A stretch of DNA of 10,793 nt from Pseudomonadota bacterium (GCA_021795795.1 JAJYPA010000256.1:1-10793); one strand, 5' to 3'; shown: positions 1 through 7,419, numbered from the stretch's first letter. Program-made: numbers and translations. The notes: generated from the sequence alone by a model not told the origin.

Positions 1-75
1 GTCTGCTCGCTCACCAAAGGCGCCACGGACACGGTGTATTACGTGTTCGCACAAAACCAGTACGCGCCTTACTAA
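1..75 (+). CDS. 3' end of an upstream pilin-like gene (partial)
   Basis: An open frame enters from the left edge and ends at TAA (73-75), leaving 24 C-terminal residues. They contain a cysteine followed by a KGAT...YYVFAQNQ stretch. This resembles the C-terminus of the next gene product, which has a cysteine followed by LGANEVGYVFATQ, so I infer a paralogous pilin or pseudopilin. The stop codon shares its last base with the ATG of the next gene (TAATG), which fits translational coupling in one operon. The N-terminal prepilin signal that would confirm the family lies outside the window, so the assignment rests on this short similarity and the setting. Confidence 0.55.
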   Translation, partial: VCSLTKGATDTVYYVFAQNQYAPY

Positions 76-716
76 TGCACCTGCACCGCACGACAGAACC
101 GCGTCAGCACAACGTGCGCCACTCCAGGCTGCTCGCCGTCAGAACGGAAGGCCGCAGCCAGGAAGGCGGCTTCACGCTGGCGGAACTGGTGGTGGTGGTG
201 GTGGTGTTGATGGTTCTGGCCACGGTGTCCCTATTTGTCATCAACATGGGTGCCTCCCGCGGCCGCGCGCTGTACCACGAGGTCCTGGGCACCGTTCAGT
301 CCGCCCAGTATTTCGCGCGTGACACGGGATGTTATCCCGCCGATATGGCCATACTCATCAACCCCGGCAATACCGGCGGCGGCACTGGCCTCAGCGGCTG
401 CCAGGCCGCTCTCGCACATTGGCACGGACCCTATTTGCAGGGCGCGTTCACCAACGGGCAAAACGTGGCACTGGGAGACGACGTCACCGGCGAACAGGGC
501 GGCACCCTGTCCATCCAGACCGGAACGTGGCTTTCTGGAGTGGCGTCGATGGCCGGGCGCGGCAATACGGAAATCGCGCTTCTGGCCGGACCCGTGACCC
601 CCGACGTGCAGGCCGCATTTTGCCGGCGCTGCGGCGGCTGTGCGCCCGCCGCTGGTCAGTCCACCTGTTTCACCCTGGGCGCGAATGAGGTGGGTTATGT
701 CTTCGCGACCCAATAA
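75..716 (+). CDS. type IV prepilin-like protein (pilin/pseudopilin, FTLAEL signal)
   Basis: The 213-residue product is a type IV pilin-like subunit. It would be inserted in the inner membrane, cleaved by a prepilin peptidase and assembled into a pilus. Residues 31-37 read GG|FTLAE, giving cleavage after Gly32, Phe at +1 and the key Glu at +5 (Glu37). A hydrophobic helix follows at about 38-58, including six consecutive valines. The rest is a Gly-rich soluble head with cysteines, among them an FCRRCGGC cluster and a cysteine near the C-terminus that could form disulfides. The start at 75 overlaps the upstream stop and gives an unusually long 32-residue leader. An in-frame GTG at 114 would give a more typical 19-residue leader. 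The 3' end overlaps the next gene by 20 bases. I cannot tell whether it is a major or minor pilin. Confidence 0.85.
   Translation: MHLHRTTEPRQHNVRHSRLLAVRTEGRSQEGGFTLAELVVVVVVLMVLATVSLFVINMGASRGRALYHEVLGTVQSAQYFARDTGCYPADMAILINPGNTGGGTGLSGCQAALAHWHGPYLQGAFTNGQNVALGDDVTGEQGGTLSIQTGTWLSGVASMAGRGNTEIALLAGPVTPDVQAAFCRRCGGCAPAAGQSTCFTLGANEVGYVFATQ
189..206 (+). repeat. (GTG)6 trinucleotide run inside the pilin membrane helix
   Basis: Six perfect GTG codons encode Val39-Val44 of the prepilin transmembrane and assembly helix. The run is a simple repeat that could gain or lose whole codons by slippage without changing frame. Biased use of one valine codon may be the whole explanation. Confidence 0.6.
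687..694 (+). promoter_or_regulatory. ribosome binding site choosing the start at 697
   Basis: GAGGTGGG lies just before the ATG at 697. It favours that codon over the in-frame ATGs at 640 and 685. The protein started here begins with a short polar leader ending at the prepilin-like cleavage glycine, as expected for the family. Confidence 0.6.
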
Positions 717-1539
717 CGAATCCGGAGCGGCGTTCCTGCTCTTTGTTCTGGGATTGATGCTGGTCATGGGGTCCACCGTGGTGCTGATGGCGTCGGAGGT
801 CCCGATCGCCACCCATCAGTCGCTGGTGCTCGCCCAACAGCAATATCTGCATAGAGCCAGGGAACGGCTGATCACCTGGTACAAAACCCAGGCGGCACTG
901 CTGGATAGCGCCGGCAGCGGCTCCGCTTCCCCGGTCTCCGCCAGCGGATTGTTCGCCGCGGCAGGCATTAACGAGCGATGGAACGCTCAGGCGTTCATCT
1001 CCACGGAACAGTGCCAGACCGCCACCCAGGGACAATTGTGCTATCGGAATATCTGGGTGGCGGTCCCCGCCACGTCCGGAGCCGCCCCAACGCTGACCAA
1101 CAATGTGTTCCAGCCTGGATCGTCCCAGTATATCGAAGTATCCGGGCAACCCATAGAAAGTCTGCTCTACAGACAAAGCCTGGACCAATTGGACCGTCTC
1201 GTGACCCGGATCGATGCGGGCTACGCCGCTTACGAGTCATCTGGCGGGGTGCATAACATCAATCTGGACTGGTTTGCCCCTGCCCCGAACTCCGGTTGCG
1301 GCGTTCCGAACGGCGTGGGTCCATTCAATTGCTCTGGCGGCGGATTTGAATCCATTTCCAACGTCATTCCCAGCAGTTTTACCGCCGGAAACAGAGCGAC
1401 CAACGCCTGGGGGTTGCCCGTCACTGCAAACAACTCCGGGTCTCCGGCGAACGATGTCGCCAACCCCTACACGATGGTGTTGGAAAGCGCATTGCCCTGG
1501 GGCGGATCGCTGCTGGCGACCGCCGTTGAACCCATGTAA
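697..1539 (+). CDS. PilX/GspK-like minor pilin lacking Glu5
   Basis: The 280-residue protein has a ten-residue polar leader ending ESG, then a hydrophobic segment starting AAFLLFVLGL (about 11-32), then a large exported head. This matches a type III signal with possible cleavage after Gly10, but no Glu is found at +5. PilX and GspK-like minor pilins, several of which cap the fibre tip, show a similar pattern. Cysteines occur at 106, 115, 201 and 212. The C-terminal half (about 148-280) shares spaced motifs with the pilin at 2676-3917: SGxxIE, YxxY, N-x-[NI]-x-[LI]D[WY]FA, GCG, AWG and PYT. The gene overlaps the preceding pilin gene by 20 bases and is followed after 27 bases by the ATPase gene, so it belongs to the same operon. 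The role as tip subunit or initiator is inference. Confidence 0.78.
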   Translation: MSSRPNNESGAAFLLFVLGLMLVMGSTVVLMASEVPIATHQSLVLAQQQYLHRARERLITWYKTQAALLDSAGSGSASPVSASGLFAAAGINERWNAQAFISTEQCQTATQGQLCYRNIWVAVPATSGAAPTLTNNVFQPGSSQYIEVSGQPIESLLYRQSLDQLDRLVTRIDAGYAAYESSGGVHNINLDWFAPAPNSGCGVPNGVGPFNCSGGGFESISNVIPSSFTAGNRATNAWGLPVTANNSGSPANDVANPYTMVLESALPWGGSLLATAVEPM

Positions 1540-1566
1540 CTCACTCTCAAAAAGGAAAGGATCATT

Positions 1567-2664
1567 ATGGCGGCATTCGTACCCTGGTTTGAGCAGCACG
1601 CGGCCACTCTGGAAGGCAACTGGTCCGACCTGATACTCAAAGAAGGCCTGACGGCAAAATATGCGGACGCATTGGGGCGGGTTGTGCCCATTCCCGGCGC
1701 ACCAAAGCCAGACCGGGACGATTTCCATGCCTTGCTGGAAGCGCAAACCCGTCAGGATTTCCGTTTCACGCTGCAAAGCATGCACGGCGAAAATGGGCGG
1801 CCGCGAGAACTCGATTATGCGGCGATACTTGGCGGACTACGATTCCGCTGCAACCTGTTCCATTACATGGGCGGCAATCTGTGCCAGGTCATGCGCAAAT
1901 TGAACGCGCACATTCCGGATTTCGCCACATTGGGTCTTCCGATGGATACCATGTTGCCCCTTTTCGCCCGCAAGTCCGGCATGCTGCTGTTCAGCGGCGC
2001 CACCGGTTCCGGGAAAAGCACGACCATGGCCGCCGGGATGTCCGCGCAGAACACCCGGTCCATTCACATGCTGACCGTGGAGGACCCCATAGAATATCTG
2101 CTTTCGAACGAAGGCGCGGCAGAGGTGACCCAACGCGAGGTCGGCGTCGACAGCGAGAGCTTCAGTACCGCCCTGCGCGCCGGTCTGCGCGAAAAACCCG
2201 ACATCATTATGGTCGGCGAATTGCGCGACGCGGAAACCATCGAAACCGCCGCGATCGCCGCCAATTCCGGGCACCTGCTCATGGCCACCACCCACGCGCG
2301 CACCGCGTCGGAAACCGTGCGCCGCTTGCTCGACAGCGTTCCGGAATCCTCCCGTCCCAGTCTGCAAAACCAGTTGGCGGATTCCATTCTCGCGGTCATC
2401 GCGCAAGTCCTGGTCCCCAGAGCGGACGGACAGGGCAAGGTGCTGGCTTACGAAATCATGACCGCCAGTAGTTCCGTGCGCGCCAATATCCGTAGTGGCC
2501 GATACGAAAAACTGCCCTCCGATATCGCTCAGGGCGGGGATGAAGGCATGATCCGGATGGAAAACTGCCTGGCGAACCTGGTGCGCGATGGCGCCATTAC
2601 CCGGGATGCGGCCATGTCCGCGGCCCCGGATACCGAAACCCTGACACAGCGGCTGAACTACTAG
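1567..2664 (+). CDS. PilT-like type II/IV secretion ATPase (pilus retraction or conjugative pilus motor)
   Basis: The 365-residue cytoplasmic ATPase belongs to the PilT branch of the GspE/PilT/VirB11 family and would power pilus subunit movement at the inner membrane. An N-terminal PAS-like domain (about 1-120) precedes the RecA-like core. That core has Walker A GATGSGKST (144-152), an Asp box VEDPIEY (171-177), Walker B IIMVGELRD with catalytic Glu218, and a His box GHLLMATTHA with His236 and His243. The C-terminus, with GMIRMENCLANLVRDGAI, matches the PilT helical end. The length fits PilT or the conjugative TraJ/DotB relatives (about 340-380 residues) and is too short for a PilB-type extension ATPase. 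AGGAAAGGA precedes the ATG with good spacing. Pilin genes lie on both sides, supporting a dedicated motor for this pilus. I give no symbol because pilT means a transglycosylase in R64-type systems and the exact subfamily needs a tree. Confidence 0.92.
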   Translation: MAAFVPWFEQHAATLEGNWSDLILKEGLTAKYADALGRVVPIPGAPKPDRDDFHALLEAQTRQDFRFTLQSMHGENGRPRELDYAAILGGLRFRCNLFHYMGGNLCQVMRKLNAHIPDFATLGLPMDTMLPLFARKSGMLLFSGATGSGKSTTMAAGMSAQNTRSIHMLTVEDPIEYLLSNEGAAEVTQREVGVDSESFSTALRAGLREKPDIIMVGELRDAETIETAAIAANSGHLLMATTHARTASETVRRLLDSVPESSRPSLQNQLADSILAVIAQVLVPRADGQGKVLAYEIMTASSSVRANIRSGRYEKLPSDIAQGGDEGMIRMENCLANLVRDGAITRDAAMSAAPDTETLTQRLNY

Positions 2665-2675
2665 GAGATCACCCC

Positions 2676-3917
2676 ATGCATCGCCACAAACCGCGTTCTG
2701 GAGAATCCGGATTCACCCTGCTGGAGTTGATCATCGGCATCGTCATCCTGACGATCTTCGCCACCATCATTTATCCGGTATTTACGCAGACCGCGCACTA
2801 TGCGGCGACCGTCAGTACCCGCGCCCGGCTTCAGGAACTGGTCAAGGGCCTCACCGTCGCCTATCAAAAGGACGCCATGGTGATTGATAGCACGGGCGAC
2901 AATGGCAACGTGGTGTTTAATGTAGGCGGAACCCAGGTGCTGGGCGCGTATGGTGATCCATTGGGTACCGGCGTACTCAGCAATGGCTCCGTGCCCGTGA
3001 CACCGGTGCAGGCCATGACGCCGGATAAGCCATCCACCCTGGAAAGCGGGTTCACCGCCATCGCCAGCGCCGCCGGCAACTCCCCTTTGTCCCTCGCTGA
3101 GAACGGCGACGGGGTTCCGGTGTGGGTCTATGTGAGCCCGGAAATACAGGGCGCCTATGATGGTTATCCTGTGTATTACCATGATGTCGCTTTTCTCTCC
3201 ACGAATGGCGCGCCGGCCAACGTCACGCCCATGTCCCAAGGCGTCACCTACACCTGTTCGGCCAATGCCACGACGCAATCCAGTGGGTGTTCGCTGAATT
3301 TGGGCACGGCAGGCGGGCAGCACGACTCGGTGGCGACCTTCTCCGGATACGCCATTGAAGCGGCCAAATACCAAAGCACGCTGTCTCAAATGCGGGAAAT
3401 CGCCGACGACTACCAGAGCTATTTCACTACCCAATATCTGGCCAATCCGCAGCGCAACGCCGACATCGATTATTTCGCGAACATCGATACGGCTTGGGAT
3501 GGATGCGGCCCCAGCGGGGGCGGCAACGCCTACATGGACACCAACTCCCTCATTCCGAACAGTGGGGATGGCAGTAATGGCGGCCCAGGATACGCTTTTC
3601 CCGGTCAAACCCCGAATGGCAACCCTTATGCGTACGCGATCACGGGAGGCACCGTACTGAACGACACCCAACCCGCCACCTGGGACGGTGATGCGTTCAC
3701 TACCAATCTGGGCATCTCCGTCTCCGAAGCCACCACGGCCTGGGGATTTCTGATGGGGGTGGCGAACGGGCCAAACGCCCCCAATGTCAATGGCGAGATC
3801 GATCGGGATCCACTGTCCTGTTCCGCGAACCTGCAAAGTCCACCTTATACGGCCTATATCGAGGCCTGGGCACCTGGACAAGTGCTTTTAAGCGTTCCTG
3901 TTGTTGGTACCTACTAA
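2676..3917 (+). CDS. large type IV prepilin-like protein (FTLLEL signal)
   Basis: The 413-residue protein carries a clear prepilin signal: a short basic leader, ESG|FTLLE (cleavage after Gly12, Glu17 at +5), and a hydrophobic helix to about residue 36. The large head contains cysteines at 194, 205, 277 and 382 and many Gly/Asn/Ser/Thr-rich stretches, as in secreted adhesive or minor pilins. Its size is like the PilV adhesin of R64-type thin pili, but I see no sequence motif that identifies it as PilV and no shufflon-type inverted repeats at its 3' end. Residues about 223-413 are paralogous to the C-terminal half of the 697-1539 product. AGGAG at 2663-2667 overlaps the ATPase stop codon and precedes the ATG, so translation is probably coupled. 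Its role as adhesin or tip-complex subunit is inferred. Confidence 0.85.
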   Translation: MHRHKPRSGESGFTLLELIIGIVILTIFATIIYPVFTQTAHYAATVSTRARLQELVKGLTVAYQKDAMVIDSTGDNGNVVFNVGGTQVLGAYGDPLGTGVLSNGSVPVTPVQAMTPDKPSTLESGFTAIASAAGNSPLSLAENGDGVPVWVYVSPEIQGAYDGYPVYYHDVAFLSTNGAPANVTPMSQGVTYTCSANATTQSSGCSLNLGTAGGQHDSVATFSGYAIEAAKYQSTLSQMREIADDYQSYFTTQYLANPQRNADIDYFANIDTAWDGCGPSGGGNAYMDTNSLIPNSGDGSNGGPGYAFPGQTPNGNPYAYAITGGTVLNDTQPATWDGDAFTTNLGISVSEATTAWGFLMGVANGPNAPNVNGEIDRDPLSCSANLQSPPYTAYIEAWAPGQVLLSVPVVGTY

Positions 3918-3924
3918 TTCACCC

Positions 3925-3932
3925 AAGAGGAG
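3925..3932 (+). promoter_or_regulatory. ribosome binding site choosing the start at 3940
   Basis: AAGAGGAG stands seven bases before the ATG at 3940. It selects that codon over an upstream TTG-type frame extension at 3901. The chosen start also places a textbook signal peptide at the N-terminus. Confidence 0.7.
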
Positions 3933-3939
3933 TACATTG

Positions 3940-5202
3940 ATGCGCTGCATATTACGAACCCTTTCCGCCGTGGCCCTGATCAGTCTGAGCGTCAACGCCT
4001 GGGCGGACACCGCCGGTGGATTCAACAGCATTCTCCAGGCCGCATCCAGCGGCCCCGCCATGCAGGCAGGCAAATTGCCGGTATCGGGGGTTGCCATCAA
4101 AGGGTTGCCCGCCAGCCTGGGTGGACAAAAGTCGCCCATGCACGCGGCGACACCGATGGCCGGGCCGGTCAAATCTTCCCACCCCCAGTCGCCAACCTTG
4201 CCCGCACCCAAGGCGCCCGCCTTGGCGCCTGCGAAAACGGCGGCACCGGCACGCACCGCGGCAAGCCCCGCCACGATCTCGCATCCACCCATTCCCGTGG
4301 GCGCTCCACAAGCACCTGTTGCGCAAGCACCCCGCGGCGTGCCCATGGGCGCCGTAAAGCACGGTCCACGGCAGAAAATGCCGCAGGCCATGGCGTTGCC
4401 TTCATCGCCGCAAACCCGCATGCCAAACCCTTTGCAGGGTGCGAGCCCTTTGCAGGGTGCGAGCCCCGTGCCGGGTGCGAACCCTTTGCCGGCTGCAAGC
4501 CCATCGCCGGCTGCAAGCCCATCGCCGGCTGCAAGCCCCGCCGCGACCGGGTATGTCAACCCCTTCGTCGGTCAACCCGGCGTGATCGAAAAGCTCTCCA
4601 ATCGTCTGGCCGTCGTTAAACTGAAAAACGCCCTGGCTAAGGCAGAGGCGACCGGGGCCAAGTACCGGGCGGAATATACGACGCTTTCCCAAAACAATTC
4701 GCCGCAAATGCAGGCGTTGTCCCGGTCCGTCAACCAGATGAAAGCCCGTCTGGCTCAACTGGAATCCCGACACACGGCGCAGGTGCGCCTGGCCCAGGCG
4801 GTCCAGAAGAAAAAGGCACATCCATCCATGGTGCTCGTGGGCATTCTCCATAACGACGGAGACAAGTACGCCTTACTGCAAGTTGGAAAGCATTTGCTGA
4901 CCCTCTCCAAAGGCGGCATGGCGGGAAATGCCACCCTCCAGTTCATCGGAAGGAACTCCATACAACTGAGCAATGGGGAGCAATTGCGCGTGTCCTCGAA
5001 CGGGGTTGGGCATTACGCGGCCACCTCCTGGAAAGGCACCCAAGCCGGCGGCGGCATTATCCCGCCGCAATCTTCGGTCTCGGCGGGGTTGATGCGGGAA
5101 GCGCAGCAGGCCGGCATCCCGCTGCCGGGTGCCACTGGACAGGCGCCATCCCATAACGGGGCACAAATGATCCACTTCCCGACCCCCGGTATACGCCCTT
5201 GA
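3940..5202 (+). CDS. secreted PilP-like pilus biogenesis protein with long Pro/Ala linker
   Basis: The 420-residue protein has a signal peptide (1-22, basic start, hydrophobic core, NAWA cleavage site before Asp23) and should be periplasmic. Residues about 65-205 form a Pro/Ala-rich, probably unstructured linker that includes six-residue repeats of the SPxPAA/NPLQGA type at 163-198. A helical, coiled-coil-like segment follows (about 214-292, with ALAKAEA and QMKARLAQLES). Then comes a small beta domain (about 297-352: VLVGILHNDGDKYALLQVGK, TLQFIGRNSIQLSNGEQLRV). A helical segment before a GspC/PilP homology-type beta domain is the layout of PilP proteins of R64-like thin pili, which bridge inner-membrane components and the secretin. 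Family PilP proteins are normally under about 200 residues, so the linker is a large extension. The stop overlaps the possible TTG start of the next gene. Confidence 0.65.
   Translation: MRCILRTLSAVALISLSVNAWADTAGGFNSILQAASSGPAMQAGKLPVSGVAIKGLPASLGGQKSPMHAATPMAGPVKSSHPQSPTLPAPKAPALAPAKTAAPARTAASPATISHPPIPVGAPQAPVAQAPRGVPMGAVKHGPRQKMPQAMALPSSPQTRMPNPLQGASPLQGASPVPGANPLPAASPSPAASPSPAASPAATGYVNPFVGQPGVIEKLSNRLAVVKLKNALAKAEATGAKYRAEYTTLSQNNSPQMQALSRSVNQMKARLAQLESRHTAQVRLAQAVQKKKAHPSMVLVGILHNDGDKYALLQVGKHLLTLSKGGMAGNATLQFIGRNSIQLSNGEQLRVSSNGVGHYAATSWKGTQAGGGIIPPQSSVSAGLMREAQQAGIPLPGATGQAPSHNGAQMIHFPTPGIRP
4426..4533 (+). repeat. six tandem 18-bp repeats in the PilP-like linker
   Basis: Six consecutive 18-base units encode NPLQGA, SPLQGA, SPVPGA, NPLPAA, SPSPAA and SPSPAA, and a partial seventh unit (SPAA) follows. 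Units 1-2 and units 5-6 are almost identical at DNA level, indicating recent duplication. Unit size is a multiple of three, so copy-number change would alter linker length without breaking the frame. Confidence 0.85.
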
Positions 5203-6371
5203 ACCAGCAGGCAAGCGCAGACCGGACGCAGCGCTCCAGCGTCGTCCCCGTTCCGGAGCTGCGCTTCACGGCGCACCACTTTCCGGTGTCATCCGCCTTC
5301 GTCAATTTCCTCGACGAGGTGACCGGTCAAAAGCGCATTGTCCGGGAGGAGAACGACTGGGGCGACCAGATCACCGAGCGCATGGGTAAAGGGATCGGCA
5401 ATATCCCGGAGATCCGTAAAGTCGTGCAATCCGCCTCCGATACGGCCTTTCAAACGACGCTGGGCCGCGACCTCACCCTGCGCGCCTACAATCTGCTGGG
5501 TCACTTGCTGACCGGCAACACGGACTTTTATGGCCGGATGCACTCCGCCAACCGCTTCATTCTGGTGGTGAGCGCGCCGCGTCACGGAGGATCCTATCTG
5601 ACCAAGGAACTTTTCCGCGCGGTGGGACGGGACCATCGCGCCCTACCCAACTACTTCGCGCATGACGGATTTCCCGAAGCCCATAACGCATGGATCGGCA
5701 ACGACGGCATTGAAACCATGCCCATGACGCGCCGCACCCTCCAGCAGACCGCCGAATGGCTCACCATGGCCGACTGGTTCTTTCGCGATGCGCACCCCTT
5801 GGCCGGACTGCGCACCATCCCCAAAAAAGGCACCAAAATGGTCTATGAGGGCCGCTTTTTCCGGGATCTGTTCGGACCGCTGGCCGAATGGGTTGTCGCC
5901 GTGCGCCACCCCGCCGCCGCCTGCCTGTCCTTGGTGGAAAAGGCGGGAGGGATGACGCCTGACGGGAAATTCCCCATGCAACCCCGCAGCGTCATCGAAC
6001 GCTGGGTGGTGGAGTCCTGGGAAAGCGATGGCGTAAACCGCCAGGAAGTCGGATGCATGCCGTACTTTGACGCCTACTTGCACTACTGGCTGCGCTATCA
6101 CCAGATCATGGCGGTGAACGGGATCCTGCAGGGGAACCGGCGGCTGACCGTGCTGCCCTATCATCGGTCGGCATTCGAGGCTTATATCAGCGCCCAGCAC
6201 GCCCGTTTCGCTTCCGGTCGGAGCACAGAACCATTTTTCGTGCATGGGACCGTCCGGGAAAAATATCCGGAGTGGATCGTGCGGTCCGCAAACGCCATAG
6301 AGGACGTCGCCCAATGGTGGAACAGTTTCGGCGTGGCGTTTCCGATCGCGGAAGTCAGCGAGGCATTATGA
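5199..6371 (+). CDS. sulfotransferase-like P-loop protein
   Basis: The 390-residue protein has no signal peptide or membrane helix and should be cytoplasmic. Two separated motifs match the PAPS-dependent sulfotransferase fold. A strand and phosphate-binding loop FILVVSAPRHGGSYL (120-134) resembles the 5'-phosphosulfate loop with its P-[RK]-[SH]-G pattern. A second motif, VVAVRHPAAACLS (232-244), has Arg236 and Ser244 eight residues apart, exactly as in the 3'-phosphate motif R-[DN]-P-x5-S. I therefore predict transfer of a sulfo group from PAPS, or a binding-only relative; the acceptor is unknown. The start is uncertain: a TTG at 5199 overlaps the previous TGA (TTGA) without a clear ribosome binding site, and the in-frame GTG at 5286 is an alternative. 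Location inside a pilus operon suggests a pilus or surface substrate, but that is inference. Confidence 0.65.
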   Translation: MNQQASADRTQRSSVVPVPELRFTAHHFPVSSAFVNFLDEVTGQKRIVREENDWGDQITERMGKGIGNIPEIRKVVQSASDTAFQTTLGRDLTLRAYNLLGHLLTGNTDFYGRMHSANRFILVVSAPRHGGSYLTKELFRAVGRDHRALPNYFAHDGFPEAHNAWIGNDGIETMPMTRRTLQQTAEWLTMADWFFRDAHPLAGLRTIPKKGTKMVYEGRFFRDLFGPLAEWVVAVRHPAAACLSLVEKAGGMTPDGKFPMQPRSVIERWVVESWESDGVNRQEVGCMPYFDAYLHYWLRYHQIMAVNGILQGNRRLTVLPYHRSAFEAYISAQHARFASGRSTEPFFVHGTVREKYPEWIVRSANAIEDVAQWWNSFGVAFPIAEVSEAL

Positions 6372-6390
6372 TTTGGAGACGAGGTGACGC

Positions 6391-7350
6391 ATGTTGACTT
6401 GCCTGCACCAGGTCGCGCACGACTTCGGCATATCGGAAACCCGGTTGGCGCGCATTTACGCATCGGACCAGGCCCGTCACACCGGCATGGGCGCCATGGA
6501 TATCGCCGCGGGATGGGCGCCCATTCTGGAAAAGGCGGGGTTCTCTCTCCGTGCCGTCAAAACGGATACCTGTGAAAACATCCGCGCCGCCGCCTGGATC
6601 CTGTCCGCCGCCGGACCGAAGGACGCGGCGAAGTCGGTATTCCACGGACCGACGAGCGCCGCCCCATCCTGCCTGAGCAACGCCGCACAGGCATACCATG
6701 TACAGTCCCATGTCTTGCTGGCGGCTTTCCAACACGGAGCCATGTCCGCGGCGCCACACCGCATCGGCCCTATGGGCATCCCTTCCGCTTGGTTGCCGAT
6801 TTTACGCGAGGCCGGATTCCCGGAGTGGCAGGTTCGTCACAATGCTTGCTGGAATATCGCCGCCGGGGCATGGATCTTGTCCGCCGATCACCGCGGGGCC
6901 GGAAGCCGCGATGTGTGGCACGCGCGATCCGGTTACCTGCCCAACCCGCCCGCCCGCTATGGGCGGCTCATCACCCATTATGCGAATCTGGACCACGTTC
7001 CGGCGGCGTTGATCGCGGCCGTCATCACCCAGGAATCCGGATTCGATGCCAACGCCGTTTCCTCTAAAGGGGCCGAAGGACTGATGCAACTCATGCCGGC
7101 GACGGCGGCGCGTTTCGGGGTGAGCAACCCCTTCAACCCCGCACAGTCCATTAGAGGCGGCACGGCCTATCTCGCGCATCTGCTGCATGAATTCAACGGG
7201 AACAAGCGTCTGGCCATCGCGGGGTATAACGCTGGCGGGCAGGCGGTTATCCATGCGGGATACCATATCCCTCCCTACCGGCAAACCGAACACTACGTGC
7301 CGATCGTGCTGCGCTACTACCAGAAATTCCATACGGGCGGCATGGGATGA
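6391..7350 (+). CDS. lytic transglycosylase with two degenerate SLT-like modules and one catalytic SLT domain
   Basis: The 319-residue protein ends in a standard Slt-type lytic transglycosylase domain (about 203-313). It has catalytic Glu215 in ITQESGFDA, GAEGLMQLMPATA (227-239), the GGTAYLAHLL stretch (256-265) and AGYNAGGQAV (277-286), with HYVP near the end. Such enzymes cleave peptidoglycan so that pili or secretion machines can pass. The first 165 residues hold two related modules (4-74 and 94-165). Each starts with Cys-Leu and ends C-x-NI-x3-AWILSA, the pattern of VirB1/IagB-like domains, but neither has a Glu-Ser at the catalytic position. No signal peptide is present, and an in-frame TGA at 6385-6387 rules out a longer start. 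GGAGACGAGG precedes the ATG by six bases. Export route is unexplained. Confidence 0.9.
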   Translation: MLTCLHQVAHDFGISETRLARIYASDQARHTGMGAMDIAAGWAPILEKAGFSLRAVKTDTCENIRAAAWILSAAGPKDAAKSVFHGPTSAAPSCLSNAAQAYHVQSHVLLAAFQHGAMSAAPHRIGPMGIPSAWLPILREAGFPEWQVRHNACWNIAAGAWILSADHRGAGSRDVWHARSGYLPNPPARYGRLITHYANLDHVPAALIAAVITQESGFDANAVSSKGAEGLMQLMPATAARFGVSNPFNPAQSIRGGTAYLAHLLHEFNGNKRLAIAGYNAGGQAVIHAGYHIPPYRQTEHYVPIVLRYYQKFHTGGMG

Positions 7351-7419
7351 TCGCACTTTATCATGACCGCGCTGTAGGTTGAACGCCAGAACACCAACGC
7401 AAGCCAAAGAAAGGAAGAC

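Noticed and set aside
640..696. Longer N-terminus for the Glu5-lacking pilin
   Set aside because: The ATGs at 640 and 685 lack a good ribosome binding site, and the start at 697 gives the short leader expected before the hydrophobic segment.
2661..3881. 406-codon open frame on the minus strand opposite the large pilin
   Set aside because: It mirrors a well supported prepilin gene, shows no recognisable domain and has composition expected from an antisense shadow in GC-rich DNA.
2676..3917. PilV-type adhesin with a shufflon
   Set aside because: Size and signal fit a large pilin, but I see no inverted recombination repeats or alternative 3' segments after the gene; the next gene follows 22 bases later.
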